Assembly: GCF_943734655.1 (NCBI RefSeq)
Contig: NC_071355.1
Span: 222,008,527-222,072,526 of the forward strand
From: Sabethes cyaneus
Lineage: Eukaryota > Arthropoda > Insecta > Diptera > Culicidae
DNA: 64,000 nucleotides
Direction of reading: 5' to 3'
Position numbers and translations under genes: made by a program. How positions within the stretch are numbered: position 1 is the stretch's first letter; each line of letters starts with the position of its first letter. The notes beneath the pieces were generated by a model. The model was not told the origin of the DNA and made no database searches. It saw nothing but the letters and a program-made list of their open reading frames with translations. Positions 55,800-64,000 of the stretch are shown here, one piece after another.

Positions 55800-58059
55800 C
55801 TGCAATGATACGGTAGACAGACGTAAGCGAAAAGTTTTTTTTTGTTTTATCGGAAAGGCTGGGAAGAGAGTACGGCTTGACTCAAGCAGTTGGCGTCGCT
55901 GGAATTATTAGCTGGAATACCTGCGCTGCCAATGAAAGACTCTTTTAAACAGTTACTAATTTGGTGGCATATACTCTACAGAAATTTTATTAAGATAATT
56001 ATTACAAAACAGTTTAAAACATAGATATGTGTGTATCAACTATGGATTTTACTTCTAACACAAGGAATTGCGACACTCTTCATGCCTTTAACGTGTTTGG
56101 CGAAAAATACCATCGAGAAAAACTATTATACCGTAACACATAAGACTTGACTTTCTATGTTTATATAAAAAAGTCTTTCATCGATATCTGATTGCTATAT
56201 TATTTATTCAAAAATTACACATTTTATAACATTAACAACTCATAATTAGTTTTGAACATTGCTGAGCTTCAGCAAAACGTAAAAAAAGTAAAAAAAAACT
56301 TTAAATCAACAATGGTAATTCATTGTATCACACGAAACGCACACACATACAAACCAATACATTTTCGAACGCTAAAGGTAAAGTCTAGTAAACAAATAGA
56401 AAAATCAGGCATTAAAAACAATCATTTTTTGCGGACGATAACACAGGACATGTCGTAGGAGGAATTAGCGAAGCGGTAAAATGATGCAACATAAATGCAA
56501 AAGAAAAATGTAAAACGGAAGGGGAGTAGAACGGTGCTTTTCACATACAACACAATAGAGGTAGGTATGCTATGCTGTAGGAACGACGGAAAACTCGCGA
56601 TCAAATAAATATGACAATGAAAGTAGTGCATGTAAGCGAGTAAATCCCATACCATCACAACCGTGAATGAACGAACTGTATAGGTATATGCAATACAATG
56701 AAGTTTAATCCCTAACCTAACGGAACGATCCGGAATGAATGATTGCGTGAAAGATTCGCTAAGTAACAATGATTCTACACACAAAACACATCATGGGATG
56801 ATGAGAATGATGAGATCTTTCCTGTTTTGAATGAATTAAGTAATACTCGACATGAAACGGTTTAAAATGCAGGAAGTTCCGTAACGCATGTTGTTTACTT
56901 CAGGCGATAGAAAGCATAAAATTTGAAATCTTACTTAAATGCGCGTTTCGAGGGTGGTTGGTGATGATGGTGCTAGATTAGTCTTATCAGAGATTTTATT
57001 TTTTGGTTATTTTTACTCGTCGGAATCATCATCGTTGATGCAGCTCTACGTTAGGACATCGGAACGGATGGGTTGTGTTTTCTTCTGCGGTAGCATGTAG
57101 ACTACTCCAACAAGCAGTTTGTTCATTCTCGCTAGGGTGGTTATTTTTTAGCTAATTCGATTGTACGGTTGGTGGCGAGGGTTGTACTATTTGGCATCTG
57201 TCCTTGGTTCAGTCGAGAGCGAAATTGCGTTTGGCATCTCCGGTTGGTTGGCGTGGTTGGCAAAGAATTTGTTAACGGGAGGAAATAGGATATACATTTT
57301 TACGAGAACGGATGGAAGAAAGAAACAAGCAGACAAGGGATGTTAAACGTTTCGACACTCGTTTTAGGATTGAATGACGTTCTCGTAAAAGGTTTATTTT
57401 AGACCCCAATATTTCGATTGGCTGATTCCTCTTAAACATCGTGGTTCATCACAGTCTGCATGCTGAATTTTCGCTCAAGACGTATTCTTGCCTGTGTTTA
57501 AGGATTTTATAGGATTGTTGATAGTTAAGCGGTGTTTCGTATTACATTCAGGTGTACATGCCAGTATTGGGTCAGAATCGAGCAGAGAGCATAAATATGC
57601 GATGTTGGCATACATAGTAGTATAGTGGTGGCAGTTACGAAATCATAAAATGAAAGAAAAAGTATATATAAAAGTTAGCGCTAGGAATGCGAAACAGGTC
57701 CTACTCTACTGTTGTGATGTATGTCGGGAAGGATCCTGATTGTAGTAATTTTTATGTTCCAAATAGGGATGAGTATCTTTAACATTCGTTCGTACACTTT
57801 CTGAATTCTATCGGATCGGAGCATTTTTATTACGTTTCATTATTGGACATTTACTGCTCGCTATTAGTTTTGATTTATAATTTAGGCAATATCCAGAAAT
57901 AGTAAATTTTCAAGTCATTACGAATAGCTATGTCATTTTATAATTATGCCCATTTCATGCTCAGTTTTAGAGTCAGCTGAGACTTAGATCATAAGGTAAT
58001 TACAATTTGAGGAATTCTTATCCTAAATATAGCGCAATACCACCGAATGATGCAGATCT

Positions 58060-58450
58060 AGTAGAGTCCATTAGGTTTGAATCTGGTATTATTGGCGCAA
58101 GAAGTTCACATTTTGGAGGCATCTGGGAGGCTGCGATGAAAACAATGAAATATTATACCAAAAGAGTCGTAGGAGAAATAATTTATTTTTCAATCATAGA
58201 CACTTTAACCCTGAGGATCATTCGCGTTGAAGCAGAAATAAAGCTGACTGGCGAAAAGAAGCATTCATGACCTCGCGTGGCGTAGTCTTCCCCTTTGTTG
58301 GACGACCCGAATGATATAGAAATGCTTATCCGGTCACACTTCTTGATCTGCAGAGTGGGGATAAGGAACCGTGGGCTGGCCATGAGTTCAATCCAAAGGA
58401 CGCTGAAAGGCGTTCAGCTTCAACGGAACGCAAGAAGGGATTTTCGCATC
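58060..58450 (+). mobile_element. BEL/Pao integrase C-terminal fragment
   Basis: RSSHFGGIWEAAMKTMKYYT KRVVG (58,104-58,180) is the conserved end of the BEL/Pao integrase core. DDPNDIEMLIRSHFLI (58,302-58,350, another frame) is the following DPNDLE.LTP.HFLIG block. Sense strand is opposite to the host gene. It is degenerate and unrelated in position to the copy at 9.3-12.7 kb. Confidence 0.8.
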
Positions 58451-58599
58451 GAGCCATTGGCAACGAAAAGTTGAATGCGGTACAACAAGTCTAAGAACAA
58501 AAACTTGTGGGGTATGCCAAGGTTATGCATCGACACTACCGCCCAAGTAAAATATTCATAAGAAGATCATGCTCTGTACATAGTTGGATAAGTCGGACG

Positions 58600-58900
58600 T
58601 ATCTGTTAAAGACCTCAGCAGACGTTAACCTCTTACAAGCATTGTGGATGAAAATGGCAAGAAGATTTCGCTTTATAACAATACACGGACCCGTAAAATC
58701 AGATATTTTGTCACACTCGCCATATTCACCGGACATGCTTCTATTTAATTTCCACTTGTTTCAGGGCCGTGACGCGTAGCTTATCACAGCAAAAGGTATC
58801 AAAGATTTTAATTAATAATACATCAAGTGTAAAGACAAAGAATTCTTTCGAGATGGTGTCTATACTTTGCCAATAGCTCATTTCAAAATTCATGAAAAAA
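58600..58900 (+). pseudogene. mariner transposase C-terminal fragment
   Basis: SHSPYSPDMLLFNFHLFQ (58,714-58,765) corresponds to the PHPPYSPDLAPSDYHLF block, with the third catalytic Asp of DD34D mariners replaced (N of FNFHLF is at or next to it). KDKEFFRDGVYTLPIAHFKI (58,833-58,892) is the C-terminal end. Stops lie between. The N-terminal half is missing. Confidence 0.75.
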
Positions 58901-59348
58901 AATTGCAATTACAATTTACCAAATCGATTAAGATGGATTTATTTGGTTTTGAGTTTATCTAATTCTTCGGAAATTGCGGCTTGTGCGAAATTTCTTTGTA
59001 ATTCAAGTTATTTTTTTTTCTAAAAGCAGTAAATGTCCAACATTTTACGGTATATATACCTCAGCGGCTTGTCAATTGCGATAGAACAGTGTATTTAAAT
59101 CTCATTCATACATGCATTCAACCATCCAAACTTCACAGCAACCACGAACGATGGTTGTCGTTCGAGAATAGGGGGTTGTCGATTTTCCAAAGCCAATCGT
59201 TTGATTTTGTTCCAGGGGGAAGGTGTAGCATATATTGATTTATTCATAATATAAAATTATGCAGCGATCAATGGTAATAGCGTATGAGCAAGTAGTAAAC
59301 TATCAAGCAATGGATGAAGTAGTAAAATAGGTAGTAAAGCAGCGTTAC

Positions 59349-60149
59349 CTCTTTGCGGAAGGTGGGCTTCGGTGCCAGTGGTGGCCTTTGCGGTGGCTGT
59401 GGAGCCGGTGGTTTTTGGTGGTTGTTATGGTGGAAGGGAGCATGCGGCGCCGCTGGTTGCACAATGTGGCCGCTGCTGCTGCCGCCGCTAATGCTGTTGG
59501 AGCGGCTCGGTTGGCGACCGGTCGGTTCCAGCACGATTTGGCTACTAGCATTGGTGGAGCTATTTGGCGTTAAGGTGATCAGTTCGTCGTCGTCAAACTG
59601 GGTCACAAGCGGATCGTTCCTACTCGCTTTTAGCGGCGGTGGCGGTGGCGGTGAAGGAAGCGGAGGTGACTGACTAATGACCGATGGGACTGTGCCGGTC
59701 GTATTCGGGTTGAGCTGAGCCGAATGGTTTGGTTTAGGTTGCATTATGGCAGCTTGTTGAAGGAAGTTATAATTTCTATAGGGTGATGCTGAAGTTGACG
59801 AGGAAGACGAAGGGGGAGACATTGGCGGGGGTGATATTTGGATTGCAGCCAGTGCTTCGGCTGCTGTTTGAAAACGACGTGGTGGCACTGGGGGACAGGG
59901 TATGTCTGGCGAGAGATCAAAGTGGCGATCGTCATCGTCATCGTTGTTGTTGTAGTTGTTATCGGCACGCCCATTTTCCGTTCGTACTGTGTTGAGATCC
60001 AGTTGCAGCAATGGTTGTGCTGCGGACGACGAAGACGACGGTGCTTCCTGTATGCGAGGTAGCATTTGACCGGATCCTGGCGGGCTCAATGGAGCTCCCG
60101 TCCGGGACGATGGACGGTTAGCTCCATCCATACTGTACGCTGGTTTGAG
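59349..60149 (-). CDS. DENND1: DENND1-like exon, proline-rich with acidic dileucine
   Basis: The right phase requires acceptor AATAAATAG and a start LKPAYSMDGANRPSSRTG; the acceptor is weak (A-rich), so the 5' edge is uncertain. The region contains a five-Asp run, PCPPVPPRRFQTAAEALAAI, a polyproline stretch SPPPPPPLKASR and QFDDDELITL. The last includes a [DE]xxxL[LI] acidic dileucine of the AP-2-binding type at 59,577-59,597. It also has PPQRPPLAPKPTFRKE, a probable SH3 ligand. It ends at a GTAACG donor in phase 0. Confidence 0.7.
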
Positions 60150-61018
60150 CTATTTATTTTTTTCGATGATTCGATTTAAATGTCACATTCGATCGTAATG
60201 AAAGATCAGTTTGGGTCATTTCAATGAACGAAGCCGAGGATGCGTGTATTGAATCGAGAGTCGAATTATGACAAAAATGTGGTATTTGATGTTGACACAG
60301 AATGGTTTGGAAGAAATGGAAAGCAGAAAGTATAAAAATAATATTAAGACACACGAGAGAAAGTGGTTTGTTATATATGTATAGATGAGTCTGAGGTTTG
60401 CTTTTGTTTCTAAGAGCATCAAATACTCATTTTTATTTTATATTATTGTGTAGTCTTCCACCGTGAAAATTACTAACAGATTACTACTATCCCTTCTTCC
60501 TTCACCGTAGGTAAAAAAACGTGTCAAAATTAGTTTAGTGCGGCTGCTCAAAACGCTATAACATAACCATTGGACATTTTCCGTTAAATATGTTCGATAT
60601 TTTGGAAAAAATACATGACAAATAGAATGTCGTATTACCGGTGATCTGTATACTGAAATTTACTGTTTAAATAAAATAAAGAATTCAACTTCATCCAATG
60701 CTTTTTTTTGCCATGCATTTTCAAAACTAAACACATCATTTGATGCTCTTGTTTTAGGTGCCAAAATAGCTTCACTGCTATCAAATGCCGCATATTGCAT
60801 CTTTATATGTGGTTGATACATCCAGCTGTAGAGCATGTTAGTTGTTAAAACGCAAAGAGTAGGAAATCAACAAAAATATATTTTCAAAACAAAAAATAAA
60901 AAAATCAAAATAAATACTAAACTGAGAACAAGCAACCATTCGCAAAACTAACCAACAAAAAATCGACTGACTACTACTAATATGATAGAGATCGGATGAA
61001 AACCAACAGACTACTTAC
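60150..61018 (-). other. DENND1: Intron of the DENND1-like gene
   Basis: 869 bp, AT-rich, GTAAGT donor; no element recognised. Confidence 0.6.
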
Positions 61019-61537
61019 ATTTCGGTTCACCGCCGGCGATTTGAACAGCGCCAAATGCTGCAACTCCTGCAGCAGATTCATTTCCGATGAGGAGTTCGAG
61101 CTGGTTGGACTCAGGCTGAGCGAGGGACTTCGTACGTCGCTGCTGCTGCTGGTGTTGTAGTGATGACCGTGATGGTTGTTGTTGCTACTGCTGCTGCTGA
61201 AGTTGTTGTTCATCATCGAGCCCGTACCGCATCCGGTGATCGTGTTGTAGTTGTTATGGCCACTATTGTTCATCATGATGTGCGGTGAGTTGTATAGAGA
61301 GGTGCTGGAAGGGGTCAACATTTGCGCGTGACTGTGATAGGAATCGTCCGGAAGGGCGATTGTCTGGGGTCGTTTGTTGAAAACGGGTGAATTGGGAGCA
61401 GACTGATGACCGATATCGTACTGCGATACGTGCGAGTTCATGCTACTGTCCAGTTTCGATTTGGGAGGTGTGGTTTCGCGAAATTTCGATCGCAGTCCTT
61501 TGTAGGCTGTTTTGACTCCCTTACCACCTTCCTTCAC
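61019..61537 (-). CDS. DENND1: DENND1-like exon, basic start and Ser/Asn-rich tail
   Basis: Starts after TTCATCCAACAG with VKEGGKGVKTAYKGLRSKFR, a basic amphipathic stretch. It then becomes disordered: SAPNSPVFNKRPQTIALPDD, runs of Asn, Ser and His, and RSPSLSLSPTSSNSSS. It ends LLQELQHLALFKSPAVNRN at a GTAAGT donor in phase 0. The SP sites could be phosphorylated; LLQELQHLALF could be a short helix. No membrane segment. Confidence 0.7.
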
Positions 61538-61646
61538 CTGTTGGATGAACAGCGAAAAATGTTTACATTTTGTGTTTAAAATATCGAATTTAAGCTAAAG
61601 TGATCAATGAGAAGAAATGTGAACAGATAGGCAGGTTCCCACTCAC

Positions 61647-61679
61647 CGATTTAACAGCGGATCGAACGGCCGGGTTGGT
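61647..61679 (-). CDS. DENND1: DENND1-like microexon
   Basis: Only 33 nt, encoding TNPAVRSAVKS, between acceptor TTTTGTCCGTTCCAG and a GTGAGT donor. It is phase 0 on both sides and joins VKEGGKGVK in the next exon after a 109-bp intron. The frame is also open upstream of the acceptor, so the exon could be longer. The PAVRSA core matches the vertebrate DENND1 segment that follows the DENN module. Confidence 0.65.
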
Positions 61680-62580
61680 CTGGAACGGACAAAAGCCAAG
61701 ATACGTTCGGAAGCATTTCGATGATAGCAGAAATGCACAGGATTGGTTAAAAACGAAAGGAAACATACATTAGAAGCCTTTAGCGCCAAAATGGATGGGA
61801 ACAAAAACTTTGAACTTGAGCTTACGTTGCTAAATAGTACAAAACATGAGACAAAAAAAGCAAACCTAGGCACATAAGTGAGTAATGTTGATGAGTATCG
61901 GATTCAAATCGAATTCAAATTGGACAAACTATTGTAAAATTAAAGTGATTTTATTTAAAATTAGTGAAAAATACTGTTCTATCACAAATTAAATATAGAC
62001 TAGAATAACTAAAAACTAAGCTTAAAATGTTGCATTTTGGGAAAAATATGTATTATTATTTGGAATGAAATATAGTATATTCGTGATTAGTTGAGAGATT
62101 AATCAGGTTAAGCACACTGGGACAGTGACTTGCAGAAACACCATAGGTGTTCATGTAAAAAAATCTCAATTTTTCGGAAAAAATATTGAAAGTGAAAATC
62201 TGTTCGGACTACACTACATGAAAACACGAAAAAACGAATACGATCATATGAAAAAGTTCAATGTTTTTGCGATCATAAGATACTTTGTATTTTAGTTTAT
62301 TGTTTTCCCTGAACAGCCTGTTAAAATATCTTTCATTTCGTATCAAAATCATTTACATAGGTTCAAAAGTCATGAATTTTACAAGAAATGAAGATTGACA
62401 AGTGACGATTTTTAAGACCCTTTGCCTAAACGCAAAATAACAAAACGAATCTAAACTTTTATTTTTTCATGAAATTGCTGTATTGTCAGGTGTAATGAAA
62501 TCTTAATTTCTTGACTTCATACCTTGTTTATTGTTTTATATTTAGTCTTTTGTCGGTAAATGATTGGAAAACCAAGCTGA
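61680..62580. other. Upstream intron of the DENND1-like gene, no element recognised
   Basis: AT-rich on both strands. No further DENND1 exon with good splice sites was found up to the LINE fragment. Confidence 0.4.
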
Positions 62581-63256
62581 TCTTCGGGAGGATTGCTCCA
62601 CAAAGCATCAATTGTTTGCACTGCGACAGGTCCATCTGCTTCATCTGCTTGGGGATTTCAAGGCGGTGTATGATACAGTCAAGTGCAATGAGCTGCAGAA
62701 AATAATGCTACAATACTGATTCGAACGACGCCGAATGGATCCAGATCGAGCGTTGAACAAGCGGGTAGAAACTCAAACGCCTTTGCAGGCGACCTAGACT
62801 TCATTACTAGAAACCTTGAGACTGCAGAGGAATGGAGGTTAGAAGGATTGGGTTACAAATCATTGCATCAAAAACCAGTTATTTGGTAGAGTGAGGCTTC
62901 AGAGGAAACAAAGCTCGCCTACCACGAACACTGACTATTGACGGTGATGAACTGGAAGTGGTTGATGAGTTCATATATTTGGAATCTGTGGTCAACAATA
63001 CGAGTAAGGAGATTCAACGACGCATTTAGGGTGGAAGTCGAACCTACTCTTCCCTCCGCAAGACGCTTCGACCAAGCTTTTAGAAGCTTTTATGCAAAAA
63101 CAATCTTAGGCAGGGGATCGTAGCCTCCTCATAAATTATAACTACCAAGGTTTTTCCGTTTTCCTAGGCATACTGACTCTAGTTAGTTTTCCATTGATCC
63201 CGCATCGATTCTCCTTCAACAGAAAGCGACTAAGCCGTAAAAGTAAAAGTAAGTAT
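62580..63256 (+). mobile_element. RTE-like LINE fragment with internal losses and AAAGT tail
   Basis: STKHQLFALRQ (62,598-62,630) runs directly into VHLLHLLGDFKAVYDTVK and NELQKIM. About ten residues between LRQ and DFKA are missing compared with the copies at 0.95 and 29.1 kb. Further on come TIDGDELEVVDEFIYLESVV NNTSKEIQRRI (62,936-63,030) and YSSLRKTLRP. It ends near GTAAAAGTAAAAGTAAGTAT (63,237-63,256), a microsatellite-like tail. Confidence 0.8.
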
Positions 63257-63521
63257 GTCTAAAAGGAACACTGCTATAGAATTAATAAACAATTCCTCAA
63301 TTGGGCAAACTACTGCGTTCAGCACGTCAACTCGGTGGTTCTACCTTATGTACGAGTGCTTGAAAAATTATGCTCTATATTAGATGTCATGCTGTAGTGA
63401 AAAGAAGTTGGCACAGCGATAATCGCTGGTTCTGTTCAGTCATAGGCAACCAATCTGGCAACTACCAGTAGAAGCTATGAAAGGTTTTTTCTACATTAGT
63501 CGGTGTTGATTCATTAGTCTT

Positions 63522-63740
63522 GGAGCCTCCCAGTTGGTCTCGAAGGTACGACGCTGGTCAAACAAACCATTCGTTGTATGTGCAAATCTCGGCTGGGAGA
63601 GACTGTTAGAGTCCATAGTATTGTAGCACTAGCTTCGCAATTGTCCTGTACTCTAACAGCTGGCTACGAAGTCTGTCGTAAAAAAATAGAAGGTCAAGTT
63701 TTGATAACGAAAGATAGCGCCTAGGCTTTGCTTTGCTTTG
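63522..63740 (+). mobile_element. tRNA-derived SINE, copy 8 (full length)
   Basis: Begins GAGCCTCCCAGTTGGTCTCG and has the tRNA head (GGTACGACGCTGGTCAAACA), with the B box mutated to GTGCAAATC. The body is TATTGTAGCACTAGCTTCGC and AGCTGGCTACGAAGTCTGTC. It ends in three GCTTT units at 63,725-63,740. First subfamily (GGTCAAGTTTTGATAACG). Confidence 0.85.
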
Positions 63741-64000
63741 GTATTGGTTCGTTATTTCCGCGCGGTGAAAATTAGTTGTCGATTCGGCAACTCGAAAGCC
63801 GCGAAAATAATCTACTGCATTTACCATTACACCGTTATCCACGTTGGTTTGGCAAAGTCATATTGGCTCCATTATTGTTGTAGAAAAAATATTGTAGCCG
63901 GCACATCAGTTACGATTAGAAATTATAAAAAATTATACTCTGCATTCGGCATTGTGCTAAAGTAAAAGTACTGAATGAGCCATACTCTTTGGCTCCGCTT
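63741..64000. other. Window end, nothing recognised
   Basis: Short open frames on both strands without family resemblance. Confidence 0.4.

Larger units (their letters stand above)
55800..59348 (-). other. DENND1: Intron of the DENND1-like gene with two transposon remnants
   Basis: 3.5 kb, donor GTAACG, acceptor ATCATTGCAG. Besides the BEL/Pao and mariner fragments listed separately it is AT-rich, with no recognised element at 55,806-58,050. Confidence 0.6.
54873..61679 (-). other. DENND1: DENND1/connecdenn-like gene, 3' part (four exons)
   Basis: Exons on the minus strand are 61,679-61,647 (33 nt), 61,537-61,019 (519 nt), 60,149-59,349 (801 nt) and 55,799-54,873 (927 nt with stop). All are in phase 0 and joined by GT..AG introns, for 759 residues in all. 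TNPAVRSAVKSVKEGGKGVK ... GLRSKF resembles the conserved segment just after the DENN module in DENND1 (human ATPAVRTAYKFAKNHAKLGL KEVKSKL, from memory). The remaining tail is Ser/Asn/Pro/His-rich and bears endocytic motifs, as in connecdenn, a Rab35 exchange factor on clathrin-coated vesicles. The DENN exons must lie right of the window. The alternative is some other clathrin/AP-2 accessory protein. Confidence 0.65.

Noticed and set aside
55447..55911. 154-codon plus-strand frame over the DENND1-like terminal exon
   Set aside because: It is antisense to a coding exon with clear motifs and splice sites. Its openness follows from the GC-rich codons of the real strand.

Overview
This is nuclear DNA from an insect, most probably a culicine (Aedes- or Culex-like) mosquito. 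There are no operons, genes are split by GT..AG introns, and most of the sequence is degenerate transposable elements: non-LTR retrotransposons, BEL/Pao, a Penelope-like element, Tc1/mariner, MITEs, and at least eight copies of a tRNA-derived SINE with a GGCTTTGCTTTG-type 3' end. The taxonomic call is an inference from the repeat mixture and from the size of the introns.

Three cellular genes can be supported. (1) NPC1, the lysosomal/endosomal cholesterol transporter, lies on the minus strand. Five exons at 3.3-8.0 kb join in phase and encode the cysteine-rich sterol-binding domain, the first membrane helix and the start of a cytosolic loop. A signal-peptide exon at 44,148-44,210 ends in a GTAAGA donor in the right phase, so I place exon 1 there. 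This implies a first intron of about 36 kb and a gene that runs off the left edge. (2) A MADF-BESS DNA-binding protein gene lies on the plus strand at 46,622-47,497. It contains a 78-nt intron that leaves the frame open whether or not it is removed. (3) The 3' part of a DENND1/connecdenn-like gene lies on the minus strand at 54,873-61,679. Its low-complexity tail carries endocytic motifs (LINLD, FDNPIY, DDDELI, proline-rich stretches). Its DENN-domain exons would lie right of the window.

Layout: 1-0.3 kb degenerate minisatellite; 0.95-2.5 kb dead RTE-like LINE; 3.3-8.0 kb NPC1 exons; 8-44 kb NPC1 intron 1. Within intron 1 are BEL/Pao (9.3-12.7), a LINE (13.4-14.3), a nested Penelope complex (18.3-25.1), LINE fragments with a MITE inside (29.1-30.1), a TA-flanked MITE and a mariner (33.1-34.2), a higher-order tandem array (36.65-39.08) and a scrambled duplicated repeat block (40.28-43.03). 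The NPC1-MADF intergenic region (44.2-46.6) holds two MITEs. A 603-bp palindromic MITE follows the MADF gene's poly(A) signal. From 48.3 to 54.8 kb the sequence is AT-rich and repeat-laden, and 54.9-61.7 kb holds the DENND1-like gene. Another LINE remnant and a SINE lie at 62.6-63.7 kb.

No bacterial-type system, CRISPR array or clearly new multigene system was seen. The most informative structures are nested insertions with readable target-site duplications, paralogous empty sites, a two-level tandem array, a templated inverted insertion, and palindromes or deletions recurring at one point of LINE reverse transcriptases.
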